Source: Ahniella affigens
GTDB taxonomy: Bacteria > Pseudomonadota > Gammaproteobacteria > Xanthomonadales > Ahniellaceae
Assembly (NCBI RefSeq): GCF_003015185.1
Contig: NZ_CP027860.1
Span: 2,108,001 to 2,172,000, forward strand
DNA: 64,000 nt
Direction: 5' to 3'
Part shown: piece by piece, positions 1-11,000 of the stretch
Position numbering within the stretch: position 1 is the first letter of the stretch
Layout of the letters: each line of letters begins with the position of its first letter
Program-made: the position numbers and the translations under genes
Notes under the pieces: generated by a model
The model's input: only the letters and a program-made list of their open reading frames with translations
What the model was told of the DNA's origin: nothing
Databases searched by the model: none

Positions 1-1
1 T

Positions 2-3000
2 GACCGGATCTACGCGGTGTTGCGGGGCAGCGCGCTGTCCAACGATGGCAACGACAAGGTGGGCTACGCGGCACCAAGCGTCAGCGGGCAAGCGTACGCC
101 ATTGCACGCGCGCAAGCTTTGGCGGGCGTACATCCCGATCAAGTTGGTTATGTCGAGGCGCATGGGACGGCGACACCGCTGGGCGACCCGATCGAGATTG
201 CGGGATTGACGCAGGCGTTTCGACTGCGCACGCAACGTCGACAGTACTGTGCGATCGGGTCTCTGAAATCGAATCTCGGACACATGGGTGCCGCCGCCGG
301 TGTGGGGGCACTGATCAAGACGGCTTTGGCCGTGCACCACGGCAAGATTCCAGCCAGCCTGGACTTCAAGAACCCGAATCCGGCGCTGGCGCTTGAGCAA
401 AGCCCGTTCTTCGTGAATACCAGCCTCTGCGACTGGAGTGATCCGTTGGAGCGTCGGATTGCCGGGGTGTCGTCATTTGGGATGGGCGGTACGAACGCGC
501 ACGCTGTGCTGGCCGGGCTGCAGACACCCGCGGCAACGCCGCCCTTGCGAACGAGTCAGCCGATTCTGCTGTCGGCGAAGTCAGAGTCGGCATTGCATGA
601 GTTGCAGCGTCGCCTCGCCGGGTATGCCTTGCAACATCCTGACGGTTGCCTTGCGGATCTCGCCTATAGTCTCGCAGTCGGTCGACGTGATTGGTCGTGG
701 CGTCGGGCGTTGGTCGTCGACAGCCCCGATGCGCTGATCGACGCGTGCCAGCGTCCCGCAGGCGCCAAGGCGCTCGGTGCTTTGCCCGTTGTGTTCATGT
801 TCCCAGGCCAGGGCGCGCAACACCCTGGCATGGCGGCGCAGACTTACCAGAATGAACCCGCGTTTCGAGACGCGCTGGATCGCTGCGCCGAGATTCTGAA
901 TTTGCACGGAATCGACCTAAAGCGCTGGTTGCGTTCTGACGTGGATCGCAATGACTTGGACCAGACCGCGATCGCGCAACCTGTTCTGTTCGCCGTCTCG
1001 TACGCTTATGCCCAGTTCTGGATGTCGGTCGGAATCACCCCCTCGGCGATGATCGGCCACAGCCTGGGTGAATACGTTGCGGCAACCTTGGCTGGGGTCT
1101 TTGACCTTGATGCCGCATTGAGCCTCGTGGTGCAGCGTGGGGCACTGATGCAGCGTATGGCGCCGGGCGCGATGCTCGCCGTCGCGGCGTCGGTGTCCGA
1201 GCTGCGCGACGTGCTGGCCGAAGATTGCGAGCTGGCTGCAGTCAACGCCGAGCGCTCCGCGGTCCTGTCTGGTACCAAAGAGCGCTTGCAGGCGGCAGCC
1301 AATGCGCTGGAGGCCCGCGGCATCGCCTGCCGTTGGCTGGCGGCGCAACATGCCTTTCACTCGTCGTCGATGCGACCCATGTTGGCAGCGTTCCGCGTCG
1401 AGGTTGAGAAGGCGGCACCGCGTGCACCGACGTTGCGCCTTTGGTCCAACGTGACCGGCGAACCGCTCACCGCAGAACAAGCCATGGACCCGGACTACTG
1501 GGTGAAACAAGTGCAGCATACCGTTCGGTTTGCCGACGGGATCGAGTCGCTCCGCCGCGAGGACCGCTGCCTGTTCCTGGAGGTGGGGCCAGGCCAAGTG
1601 CTGACTCGCCTACTGAAGCAGTTCGTCCCGGCGATTGTGGAAAGCGCGCCGTCCGCACCGCATGCTGGCAGTGCCGCAGACGACTCGGCAACCTTGCTGG
1701 CAGCCTTAGCGAAGTTGTGGGAATCGGGCTACACGCTCCGTTATCGCGCGTTGTTTTCCGCTCAGCGCCGATTGAAGCTTGCCATTCCTGGGCATCCGCT
1801 CGAACTGCGCCGATTCTGGATCGAGCCGCGTCTCGACGCCATTGGTGCGCGCGCTGACGCTCGCTTCGTCGCGGCCGATGCAAGCAAGGCGACCCTCTAC
1901 ACACCAACTTGGCGTCAGCAACGTCTGGCGCCACGAGGAATCCATCCTGAAGACGCGTGGCTGATAGTCAGCGATGGCGATTCCGTTGCAACCGAGTTAG
2001 TTCGATCGCTCGCGGCGTTGGGCGCCTCGGTCCATGTATTGGGTCGCGCCGTCGAAGCATCTTGGTCTGCACTGCCGGTATTTCACCATCATCTGGATCT
2101 CGATCAATCTGGGGCATTGGATGCGGTGAAGCTGGATCTGGTCCAAGCAATCGGCGACGCTGCGACGATCCATCTGATCGTTTGCCGCGAACCGGTCGCA
2201 CCGACCCGCGCCGATGCAAGTCGCCAGCTAGTCAGCTACGGGTTCCCGATCGTGCGCTTCTTGCAAGCGTTGACTGAGGCCAAAGACACGCGCCGACTGC
2301 GATTCACTGTCGTCAGCCCGGCCGCGTATGCGCTGAGCGATGATGACGCCGTCAATCCGGCGGCCGCGGCAGGCTTTGCGGCAACGCGCGTTGTTGGTCA
2401 CGAACTGGCTGAGACGCGCGGATGCCATTTTGACCTGGGTGGCAATGAAGCGCCGCCGACCCAGGTTGCCATCGCAATTCTTGCTGAGCATGCTGCGGAC
2501 TTGCCGGAATCGGTGGTCGCCTGGCGCTCGGGCCGTCGCTATGTGCGGGCGTTCCAACCAGTCGATCCATTGCCCGCACGCGCCAATCTGCTTGGTTTGG
2601 GCGAGAATATGTGGCAAGGGGCAGAGCAATCGGTGTGGCTGATTACCGGTGGCCTGGGTGGCATCGGGCTGGCATTAGCTCGGCACCTTGCCCGTCGATT
2701 CCGGGCGCGTCTCGCGCTGGTCACCCGCACTCCGATTCCGGCGAAGCAGGAATGGAACGCCTGGTTGGCCACTCAAGCAGCGGATAACCAGACGAGCAAG
2801 TTGATTCGTGCGTTGCGGGAGATCGAGGCCGAGGGCGGCGAGCTCTTGGTATTGGCTGCGGATATCGCCGATGCGAGTTCGGTGGGTTACGTTGCGGAGC
2901 GCGTTCGAAACCGCTTTGGGCGAGTGGATGCGGTGATTCATGCTGCCGGTGTCGCAGAAATGCATCCACTCGCGATGATCGAACCCGACACGCTTCGGCA

Positions 3001-3805
3001 AGCGGTGGCCGCCAAGACTTCGGCGCTCGACCATTTGCATGCGGCGTTCGGCGCCGAGCTCAAACTCATGTTGCTGTGCTCGTCACAGAACGCCTTCAAA
3101 GGCGGCATTGGCAAATACGCCTACTGCGCCGGCAACGCGTACCTGGACGCTTGGGCGGAGGCCCATGCCAACCATGTGGGCTATCGTTTGCTGTCGCTCA
3201 ATTGGTGCATGTGGCGGGACGTTGGAATGGCGGTCGGGGCAGGGACTGAGCCGATCGACCCACAGCGTCAGCGCGAATCCATCAGCAACGACGAGGCGAT
3301 GCTCGTGTTTGACACGGTGCTGCGGCAGCCTGAGGCGCGACTGGTGGTGTCGAAACTGCCGCCCGAACAGGTCCTCAGCAGCTTTGACCGGCAGCAGGCC
3401 GCAGAGCGCGATGCGATGGTCGCGTACACCATGCAAAATCGCCTGGACTTCTCAAAGCGAGCAGCCATGCGCTCGGATTATGCCGCGCCGGCCTCGTTGC
3501 TTGAGCAGCAACTCTGCCAGATCTGGACTGAGGTGTTGGGTGTCGAGCCAATTGGTGTCGCGGACAATTTTTTCGAAGTCGGTGGCAACTCGTTGCTCCT
3601 GACTCAAGTCGCGCTGCGCGTGCGTCAACGCGTTGCCGGAACCGTCAGTATGCAGCAGCTGTTCGGCGCGCTGACTGTGCGGGAGCAGGCCGCGCAAATC
3701 CTGGCGCAGCAGACCAACGCGACGTCGGCTGAGGATCTCGAGGCCATGTTGAGCGAGCTCGAATCCTTGTCTGAGGACGAAATACAAGGGTTGCTCAATG
3801 CATAA
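2..3805 (+). CDS. Type I polyketide synthase module KS(partial)-AT-KR-ACP, 5' end outside window
   Basis: The frame is open from base 2, so the gene starts upstream of the window. The visible part begins in the second half of a ketosynthase (Asp-Arg-Ile-Tyr-Ala-Val, then the HGT histidine near 163 and the N-L-G-H histidine near 280). An acyltransferase follows, with FPGQGAQ near 800, active-site G-H-S-L-G near 1053 and H-A-F-H near 1350; that last motif usually marks malonyl-CoA specificity. A ketoreductase has the nucleotide loop G-G-L-G-G-I-G near 2648 and the Ser/Tyr/Asn set (C-S-S-Q-N, Y-C-A-G-N) near 3077-3140. An acyl carrier protein has its phosphopantetheine serine in G-G-N-S-L near 3583. 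No DH or ER is seen, so the module should add a malonyl unit and reduce the ketone to a hydroxyl. The acidic C-terminal tail (S-E-D-E-I-Q-G-L-L) looks like a docking helix for the next NRPS. Confidence 0.96.
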   Translation, partial: DRIYAVLRGSALSNDGNDKVGYAAPSVSGQAYAIARAQALAGVHPDQVGYVEAHGTATPLGDPIEIAGLTQAFRLRTQRRQYCAIGSLKSNLGHMGAAAGVGALIKTALAVHHGKIPASLDFKNPNPALALEQSPFFVNTSLCDWSDPLERRIAGVSSFGMGGTNAHAVLAGLQTPAATPPLRTSQPILLSAKSESALHELQRRLAGYALQHPDGCLADLAYSLAVGRRDWSWRRALVVDSPDALIDACQRPAGAKALGALPVVFMFPGQGAQHPGMAAQTYQNEPAFRDALDRCAEILNLHGIDLKRWLRSDVDRNDLDQTAIAQPVLFAVSYAYAQFWMSVGITPSAMIGHSLGEYVAATLAGVFDLDAALSLVVQRGALMQRMAPGAMLAVAASVSELRDVLAEDCELAAVNAERSAVLSGTKERLQAAANALEARGIACRWLAAQHAFHSSSMRPMLAAFRVEVEKAAPRAPTLRLWSNVTGEPLTAEQAMDPDYWVKQVQHTVRFADGIESLRREDRCLFLEVGPGQVLTRLLKQFVPAIVESAPSAPHAGSAADDSATLLAALAKLWESGYTLRYRALFSAQRRLKLAIPGHPLELRRFWIEPRLDAIGARADARFVAADASKATLYTPTWRQQRLAPRGIHPEDAWLIVSDGDSVATELVRSLAALGASVHVLGRAVEASWSALPVFHHHLDLDQSGALDAVKLDLVQAIGDAATIHLIVCREPVAPTRADASRQLVSYGFPIVRFLQALTEAKDTRRLRFTVVSPAAYALSDDDAVNPAAAAGFAATRVVGHELAETRGCHFDLGGNEAPPTQVAIAILAEHAADLPESVVAWRSGRRYVRAFQPVDPLPARANLLGLGENMWQGAEQSVWLITGGLGGIGLALARHLARRFRARLALVTRTPIPAKQEWNAWLATQAADNQTSKLIRALREIEAEGGELLVLAADIADASSVGYVAERVRNRFGRVDAVIHAAGVAEMHPLAMIEPDTLRQAVAAKTSALDHLHAAFGAELKLMLLCSSQNAFKGGIGKYAYCAGNAYLDAWAEAHANHVGYRLLSLNWCMWRDVGMAVGAGTEPIDPQRQRESISNDEAMLVFDTVLRQPEARLVVSKLPPEQVLSSFDRQQAAERDAMVAYTMQNRLDFSKRAAMRSDYAAPASLLEQQLCQIWTEVLGVEPIGVADNFFEVGGNSLLLTQVALRVRQRVAGTVSMQQLFGALTVREQAAQILAQQTNATSAEDLEAMLSELESLSEDEIQGLLNA

Positions 3806-3857
3806 CGACACGCAGAGCCGCTTCAGGAACCAAGCGGAACACGGTGCGCGAGCCATG

Positions 3858-3930
3858 CATCCAGCACGGCCAGGCGTGATTCTGGGCGGACTGTCCAAGG
3901 CCCGCATCGACTCTGAACGTGCTCAGAGGC
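3858..3930 (+). repeat. Diverged, 5'-truncated copy of the multi-hairpin repeat
   Basis: This stretch between the PKS and the first NRPS matches the 3' half of the element at 36431-36590: a C-C-A-G...GATTCTGG stem, then CCAAGGCCCGCATCGACTC, and a final near-perfect hairpin CTCTGAAC / GCTCAGAG. It is the most diverged copy in the window, so the call rests on order and spacing of the stems more than on identity. It sits inside the biosynthetic cluster, about 45 bases before the NRPS start. Confidence 0.55.
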
Positions 3931-3976
3931 TTTTCAATGTTGTGCTGTCTTTTTCTGTTTTCCGGAGTTGCTTGAC

Positions 3977-6900
3977 GTGAACCAATCCCATGCGCTGCTG
4001 CAAAGAATCGAATCGCTGTCACCGGAAAAGCAGGCGCTGCTGCTGAAGAAGTTGGCGGCGTCCGCGCAATCTGCGGCCGTCGCTGCCGAGCAGCCCATCG
4101 CGCGGCAACCCGATCGACGGCAGGCGCCGTTGTCGCATTCGCAGCAGCTCTTGTGGTTGGTTGAGCAGCGCGAGGGTCCGAGCCCCAAGTACAACATGCC
4201 GTGTGCGTATCGGCTCGTTGGTGCGCTGGATGTCTCTGCCATGGCGCGGACGTTTCAGGCCATCGCCCGTCGGCACGACAGTCTGCGAACCTATTTCAGT
4301 GAGCAGAACGGTGAGCCAGTCCAATGCATCGATCCGACCCATGTACTGGACGTCGAGGTCATCGACCTGAGTGACCTGACGTCGGCAGACCAAGAGGCTC
4401 GCGTCCAGTCGCTGGTGCAGGCAAATGTCGACTGGAAGTTCGATGTCTCGCGTTTGCCACTGATGCGGATCGTGTTGATCCGGACACGGACGGACGAGCA
4501 CTTTCTGTTGATGAACCTGCACCACATCATCTACGACGGTTGGTCCAAAGGCTTGCTGCTGCAGGAAATGGCAGTGCTGTATCCGGCCTTTCGTGACGGG
4601 CAGCCAGAGCCTTGCGAGCGCCTCCCTGAACTGCCGATTCAATACGGCGACTATGCTGCCTGGCAACGTGAGGGACGGAGCCAGGAAATCGATCGGCAGC
4701 TGCAGTATTGGAAGGATCGCCTGCGCGGTAGTTTGGCGCTGTTGGAACTGCCCGCCGACCGCGCGCGGCCGGCCGCACCAACGGGCAACGGCGCCGGCAT
4801 GCTGATGCACATTCCGTTGTTCTTGACGAAAAAAATCGACGCCTTGGGCCGTAGCGAAGGTGCCAGTACCTACATGGCCGTATTGGCTGCCTTCAAGGCG
4901 CTGCTATGCCGATTGTCCGGGCGCTCCGACATCGTGATCGGCAGCCCGGTCGACAATCGCAGTCGCCGCGAATTGCAACATGTCATTGGGTATTTCTTGA
5001 ATACCAGTGTGCTGCGCACGCAAGTAGACCGGGGCGGGAGCTTCCGCGATCTGCTCCGCGCCGTGAAGCAGACTTGCCTGGAGGCCTATCAGAATCAGGA
5101 CGTGGCGCTGGGGCAGGTGATTGATGCGCTGAATCCCCCGCGCAGTCTCAGCCATACGCCCTTGTTCCAAGTGATGTTCGTGTTTCAGAACGCCGGGTCG
5201 GCCAACTTCGCCATGCCAGGCATTGAGATTGAACGCGCGGATGCGGTCAACAATACATCGAAGTATGACCTCTACTTGAGCTTTCAGGACACTGACGACG
5301 GCCTCAAAGGCTGGTGGACCTACAACACCGATCTGTTTGACCCAGACACGATCAAGTACTTCTCGCAGTGTTTGCTTAACCTCCTTCTGGACTGCGTCGC
5401 GAACCCGGACAAGGCGGTCGGTCGATTGTCGCTCACCGAGGCCGACACTGCCCGACCAGACTTCTCCGCACCCATGCCGTTCCGTTCGATGGCAGCGCTC
5501 TTTCTGGAGCAGGCGAACGCCAATCCGGATGCGGTCGCGCTCATCGACGCAGACCGTGGTGTCTCCTATCGCGAGCTGGCATCGAGAGCGGCCGCGTTCG
5601 CGGAACACTTGCGCGCCCAAGGCGTGCAGCGCGGTGATGCGGTCGCGATCGTCTTGCCGAGGTCGGTTGCGCAGGTGGCCGCCATGGTCAGTGTGCTGTT
5701 GATTGGTGCCGCTTATGTGCCGATTGACCCGGAGCTGCCGGCACACCGGATTACCCAGCAGATCGAAGACGCGGGCCCGAAGTTGGTGGTGTCATCCGAA
5801 GCCGTCGATCGCGAATTGCTTGCCGGTCTCAATGCGCCCGTGCTGTTGGCTGAGCAGGTCGTTGTCAGTTCGAACGTAGCACTGCCGGAACCACCGGCGA
5901 TCACCCCGGATGATCTGCTCTACATCCTCTATACGTCCGGCTCGACAGGCAAGCCGAAAGGCGTGCGCGGCACCTTGGGCGCGACCTACAACCGCCTTGC
6001 TTGGATGTGGCGCGACTTTCCGTATCGAACTGGCGATGTCTGCGCACTGAAGACCACCATCAACTTTGTCGATGCGGTCGCCGAGCTGTGGTCGCCGTTG
6101 CTCGCCGGCGTGCCCTCAGTAACGGTGCCCGCCGCCGATGGCAAAGACGTGTATCGCCTGGTTCGATTGCTCGCGCGACACCGCGTGACGCACTTCATCG
6201 CAGTGCCGTCTCTATTGCGCTCCATGACGGAGGCCTATCCGGAGTTGCACGAGTCGCTGCCGTCGCTCCGCAGCTTGGTATCGAGTGGCGAAGCCTTGAC
6301 GGTCGACTTGTTCCAGAAACTTCAGGAAGCATTGCCTGAGACCACCGTAATCAATATCTACGGTTCGACCGAGGTAGCCGCCGACGCGACCGCGAAGTGG
6401 GTTCAGACGGTCTCCAGCGCAGATCGCAGCGTACCGGTGGGGCAGCCGATTGCCGGACTTCGCACGTATGTGTTCGACTCGATGCTGGAGCTCTCGCCGA
6501 CTGGCGTCATTGGTGAGTTGTACATTGGCGGAGCCGGCGTGAACGGGGGATATCATGGCCACGCGGCGCTGACTGCCGAGCGGTTCTTGCCGGATCCATT
6601 GGCGGCGTCATCCGGCGCGCGGATGTTCAAGACGGGTGATCTGGCGCGGATGCGCCGCGACGGTGATCTGGACTTGCTCGGTCGCAGCGATCACCAGGTC
6701 AAAATCCGCGGCATTCGCATTGAATTGCCAGAGGTCCGCACAGCGCTGCTGAAAGATCCAGATATCGTCGATGCGTATGTGGTCCGGAAACACGATGCCG
6801 AATTAGGTGATTGGCTCGGCGCCTATCTGGTGGTTCACCCAGATCGCGAGGTCAATCTCTCCGACATCGTGGCGCGTTTGCGCGACACGCTGCCGGACTA

Positions 6901-7288
6901 CATGGTTCCGACCGCCTTCCAACTGCTCGACAAGCTGCCCTTGAACGCCAATAGCAAGATCGATGCGCAGGCGTTGCCAGAGCTGTTGCGAACGACTGCG
7001 GGCAGCGATGTTCCGTATGAGACGCCGAACACCGATACCGAACGCCTGATTGCCCAGATCTGGCAGGCCAAGCTGAAGCTCGAACAAGTTGGCCGGCAGA
7101 GCAACTTCTTCGACCTCGGCGGACACTCGCTGATTGCGACGAAGATTGTCGCCGAGGTGCGACAGCAGCTCGAGATCGACATCACGGCTCGCGACCTGTT
7201 TGCGACCATGACGGTCGAGGCGTTTGCCCGGCGTATCGATCAGATGCGCAGTCAGTTGGTAACCGAATACGAACTCAGCGAGTACTGA
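3977..7288 (+). CDS. Nonribosomal peptide synthetase module C-A-T, predicted beta-alanine loading
   Basis: Condensation domain: first core motif (S-H-S-Q-Q-L-L-W-L) near 4137 and HHIIYDG near 4520. Adenylation domain: Y-T-S-G-S-T-G-K-P-K-G near 5930 and I-Y-G-S-T-E near 6355. Thiolation domain: serine in G-G-H-S-L near 7127. Aligned by eye to the PheA pocket, the specificity residues read V-D-A-I-V-S-I-A-D-K. The usual Asp235 is replaced by Val and an Asp sits at 236, the pattern known for beta-alanine-activating domains. GTG at 3977 is chosen because CCGGAG lies 9 bases upstream; an in-frame TTG at 3968 has no room for a ribosome binding site. The enzyme should accept the reduced polyketide from the upstream ACP and extend it with beta-alanine; panD follows directly. 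The domain calls are firm; the substrate is inferred. Confidence 0.95.
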   Translation: MNQSHALLQRIESLSPEKQALLLKKLAASAQSAAVAAEQPIARQPDRRQAPLSHSQQLLWLVEQREGPSPKYNMPCAYRLVGALDVSAMARTFQAIARRHDSLRTYFSEQNGEPVQCIDPTHVLDVEVIDLSDLTSADQEARVQSLVQANVDWKFDVSRLPLMRIVLIRTRTDEHFLLMNLHHIIYDGWSKGLLLQEMAVLYPAFRDGQPEPCERLPELPIQYGDYAAWQREGRSQEIDRQLQYWKDRLRGSLALLELPADRARPAAPTGNGAGMLMHIPLFLTKKIDALGRSEGASTYMAVLAAFKALLCRLSGRSDIVIGSPVDNRSRRELQHVIGYFLNTSVLRTQVDRGGSFRDLLRAVKQTCLEAYQNQDVALGQVIDALNPPRSLSHTPLFQVMFVFQNAGSANFAMPGIEIERADAVNNTSKYDLYLSFQDTDDGLKGWWTYNTDLFDPDTIKYFSQCLLNLLLDCVANPDKAVGRLSLTEADTARPDFSAPMPFRSMAALFLEQANANPDAVALIDADRGVSYRELASRAAAFAEHLRAQGVQRGDAVAIVLPRSVAQVAAMVSVLLIGAAYVPIDPELPAHRITQQIEDAGPKLVVSSEAVDRELLAGLNAPVLLAEQVVVSSNVALPEPPAITPDDLLYILYTSGSTGKPKGVRGTLGATYNRLAWMWRDFPYRTGDVCALKTTINFVDAVAELWSPLLAGVPSVTVPAADGKDVYRLVRLLARHRVTHFIAVPSLLRSMTEAYPELHESLPSLRSLVSSGEALTVDLFQKLQEALPETTVINIYGSTEVAADATAKWVQTVSSADRSVPVGQPIAGLRTYVFDSMLELSPTGVIGELYIGGAGVNGGYHGHAALTAERFLPDPLAASSGARMFKTGDLARMRRDGDLDLLGRSDHQVKIRGIRIELPEVRTALLKDPDIVDAYVVRKHDAELGDWLGAYLVVHPDREVNLSDIVARLRDTLPDYMVPTAFQLLDKLPLNANSKIDAQALPELLRTTAGSDVPYETPNTDTERLIAQIWQAKLKLEQVGRQSNFFDLGGHSLIATKIVAEVRQQLEIDITARDLFATMTVEAFARRIDQMRSQLVTEYELSEY

Positions 7289-7367
7289 TTTTTTTCCGTG
7301 CCGTCGGACCTTGTCTGCCGGCGCGCTCCCTTCAAGCCCACCCTTCATTTTCTGCGAGGACCTCCTA

Positions 7368-7808
7368 ATGATTCGCCTGATGCACGCCAAAATTCACCGC
7401 GCCAAGATCACGGCCTGCCACCTTGACTACATGGGCAGCCTGACGATCGATCCAATCTGGATGGAACAGGTTGGCCTATTGCCACTGGAAGAAATCCAAG
7501 TTGTGAACGTGACGAACGCCAACCGGTTTGTGACCTACGCGATTCCTGGTACGCGCGGCGAAGGTCAGATCGAGCCCAACGGCGCTTGCGCCCACCTCTG
7601 CAAGGTCGGCGACATCGTGATCATCTACGCCATGAAGTCGGTGCCGCGTGAGAACGTGATCGATTCCGGCCACTTGGCGAAAGTGTTGATCTTTGGTGCG
7701 GACGGCACCCCGGAGCTACTGCATCAGCATCTGAGCACGAACGGCGAGCAATTCAGTTTTGACTCGCAGCCAGTTGACTTGCCGGAACGCGAGTCGATCG
7801 CAGCCTGA
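7368..7808 (+). CDS. panD: Aspartate 1-decarboxylase (PanD) inside the NRPS/PKS cluster
   Basis: This pyruvoyl enzyme converts L-aspartate to beta-alanine. The protein of 146 residues carries the family landmarks: Lys8, the self-cleavage site Gly23-Ser24 (Y-M-G-S-L-T-I-D), Arg53 and Tyr57 in R-F-V-T-Y-A-I, and N-G-A-C-A-H-L. Each residue is offset by one from the E. coli enzyme (Lys9, Gly24-Ser25, Arg54, Tyr58). The C-terminus is about 20 residues longer than usual. ATG at 7368 has GAGGA 7 bases upstream. PanD normally feeds pantothenate and coenzyme A synthesis; here it is flanked by NRPS genes on the same strand, and the upstream NRPS has a beta-alanine-type pocket, so its likely job is precursor supply. 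It may be additional to a housekeeping copy elsewhere. Confidence 0.93.
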   Translation: MIRLMHAKIHRAKITACHLDYMGSLTIDPIWMEQVGLLPLEEIQVVNVTNANRFVTYAIPGTRGEGQIEPNGACAHLCKVGDIVIIYAMKSVPRENVIDSGHLAKVLIFGADGTPELLHQHLSTNGEQFSFDSQPVDLPERESIAA

Positions 7809-8017
7809 GCGATTGCTGGCAGGCGTCGTCACGGTGACGGCGCCTATGGCTGGTGAGCCCGCCAGGCGGATCTCGATTCGAGACCGGCTCATCAGCACCT
7901 TGTGCTCCGCGCGCCAGCGATCCGTAGTGGTACCGAACGAAGTTGTATCTGGGCTTTGGTCGCTCGTAACACGCAATCGCCGCCAAATACCTACGCCTCT
8001 GTCATCGAGAAGTTGCA
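7809..8017. other. Intergenic gap between panD and second NRPS
   Basis: No coding region is convincing here. A short palindrome GTCACGGTGAC lies near 7828-7838 within a GC-rich stretch. It could form a weak hairpin but has no following T run, so a terminator is not supported. The gap is long enough to hold an internal promoter, but none can be called by eye. Confidence 0.3.
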
Positions 8018-11000
8018 ATGAATGTCGAAGAGCTGATTGACCGTCTTAAGTCCCTGAGCATCAGGCTTGAAGCCCAGGATGGCAAGCTGCGCGTGCATGC
8101 CCCGAAGAATGCGATCACACGTGAACTGGATGACGCAATCCGTGCGCACAAGCAGGCATTGCTTGAGCGTGTCGCGAAGCCGGCTGAGGCGGCGCTGCTC
8201 AAGGCACCGCGGGATCAGCCGATACCAGCCTCCTTCATTCAAGAAATGATCTGGTTCTTCGAGCAGATGCATGACCAGACCGCGGTCAACAACAACCCGG
8301 CTGCGTATCCATGTGTCGGGATCGGATTGCAAGTCGAGACGCTGTCGGCGGCGTTGACCGAGGTCGTGCGGCGCCACGAGATTTTGCGAACGCGTTTTGT
8401 CGGTGACGGCGAGACCTTGCTGCAGGTCATTGATCCGCCGCATCCAGTTTCGATTCCCGTCACCGATTTGCAGCATCTGAGCCCACTGCCGGCCGACGAA
8501 CGGGAGCGTTTGCTCCGCGACACGCTGAGGCAGGCGTGTATGCGTCCGTTCGATCTGAGTCATGGTCCGCTGCTGCGGGTTGGCCTGTTTAAGCTTGGCG
8601 ACGATGAGTACGTGTTCCAGATCGACGCGCACCACATCATTTTTGATGCCTGGTCCAGCGGCGTGTTCTTGCGCGAACTATTCGACTTGTATGCGGCATT
8701 CGCCAGCGGTCAACCCAGTGCGCTGAAAGAGCCTGAGTACCAGTACGCCGACTTGGCCTACAGTCAACGGCAGCGGCTTGGGCCCGAGACTCTGGGCCGT
8801 CAGGAAGCCTACTGGCGCCAAAAGCTCGCTGGTTTGCCGCCGTTGCTGGAGCTGCCTTATGACCGTCCGCGACCCTTGCGGCAATCATTCAGTAGTGGCG
8901 TGCATGTCTTCGAGATTCCAAAGCCCTTGATTCAGCCATTGATGGAGATGGGCGGGCGAAACGGCTGCTCGCTGTTCATGACGATGCTCGCCGTCTACAG
9001 CTATTTGCTGGCGCGGTATTCCGGACGCGACCGAGTGCCAGTGGCGTCGCCCATCTCGTTTCGCAATCAGCCAGAGCTCGAGAACATCATCGGGCCGTGC
9101 TTCAACACGTTGGTGTTCTGCAACGACGTCACATTGGGCCTGGACTGGTCAACCTACGCGGGTGCGATTCGCGACACCGTTCTTGAGGCATTCGCGCACC
9201 AGGACCTGCCGTTCGGCCGGGTGATTGCGGCGGTTAATCCAAGCCGCAGTCTCGCGCACGAAGCCATCGCGCAAGTCAGTTTCAATCTGAAGCTGTCGGA
9301 AACGCCGACTGGCGACGGTGGTGCCAATGGCACAAGCCAGGAGACCGACTACGACACCAGCATGAAGGGGGCTCGCGGCGGCGACATTTACGATTTGTCG
9401 CTGAACATGTTCAAGGACGCGTTCGGCTTGCATGCGTATTTCACTTACAGTCATGCGCTCTTTGACGCGGGAACGATCGAAACGATGGCGCGTCGGTTTG
9501 TCGATTTGTGTCAGGCAATCGCCACATCGCCGAGTCCGCGTCTTGATGCGCTGCCATGGGTTGGCGTCGATGAAGCCCGGGTTCTAATGCAGCAGGCACG
9601 TGGTGCGGACCTCCCGGACGTCCCACCCGTACTTACTGCGCTCGCGATGCGAGCAGCGCGACAGCCGGACGCGCTGGCGCTGATCGACGGCAACAGTGCC
9701 TACACTTACCGCGAGCTGTTTGAACGAATTGGTCGGATTGCTTGCTGGCTGCGAGCACAAGGTGTGGGTCCGGAAACGACGGTCGCGGTTCATGCCGCAC
9801 GCAGCGCCGAACTGATGCAGATCGTACTGGCAACACTATCGGCAGGTGCCGCGTTCCTGCCGATCGATCCGGCATTTCCCAACGCGCATGTCAGCAGAAT
9901 ACTGGACGCCGCGCGTCCGACTCTGGTCGTCAGCGATGCCGCGGACGACGGGCGTCACGGCTCGCACCGTGCAATCACGGTCGACGCGGTGGTCACCCAA
10001 GCGCAGACATTCGCATCGGTCGAGCCGTTCGCCGTGCATGGCGAAGCGGCCGCGTATGTCATGTATACGTCGGGTTCGACCGGACTACCCAAGGGCGTGG
10101 TGATCCCGCATCGGGCGTTGGCCAATTACTGCGCCGCAGCCGCCGAGGCCTATGGGGTTCGAGCCGGTGATCGCGTGATGCAGTTCAGCTCCGTGTCGTT
10201 CGACTTGTTTGTCGAGGAACTGTTTGTAACGCTGACGCAAGGCGCCACCCTGGTGCTCTATCCCCGTGAGCGTGAGTTGTCGGTGCCTGTGTTTGAGCGA
10301 TTCCTGCTCGATCAGCGGATCGACGTCGCGAGCATCCCGACTGCCTACTGGCATGCCTGGGCGGCAGTCACTGCACCTTTGCAGGCTGTGCCTGCGCTCC
10401 GCACGCTGATTGTGGGTGGCGAGCAGCCAAGCCCGGCTTTGCTGGAACGATGGCGTGCGGCATGGCCGGGCGTAGAGTGGATCAATAGCTATGGACCGAC
10501 TGAAACCACCGTGATTACCGCGTGCTGGTCGGACTCGGCAAAGGTCATGGAAGATCGAGAGCGGCTGCCGATTGGACGCGCTATCGCCAATGGCCAAACG
10601 TATGTGCTAGACGAGGCGCTGCGTCCGTTGCCAGAAGGGATCAGTGGACTGCTGTATCTCGGCGGCCCGAATCTGGCTCGTGGTTACCTCGATGATCCCG
10701 TCGCCACCGCATTGCGGTTTGTGCCCGATCCACATGCTGACAAGCCCGGCGCGCGTCTGTACCGAAGTGGCGATCTTGCACGGTGGCGCCGTGGTCAGAT
10801 CGAGGTTCTCGGTCGTTCCGACACGCAGGTCAAGATTCGCGGCTACCGGGTGGAGCCAACCGAAGTGGCGGAGCGACTGAAACGGCTCTCCGGGGTGGCT
10901 GATGCAGCAGTTGTCGCCGTCGCGGATTCAGAGGGTCGTAAACGCCTGGCCGGATTCTACGTGAGTGATCGCCGCGTCGACGCGAACGCCGTTGCACAGG

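Noticed and set aside
3806-3976. Possible small gene between PKS and first NRPS
   Set aside because: The short frame there is a translation through a diverged copy of the multi-hairpin repeat.
7828-7838. Hairpin after panD as a terminator
   Set aside because: The palindrome is short and has no T run; the cluster genes around it are on one strand and may share a transcript.
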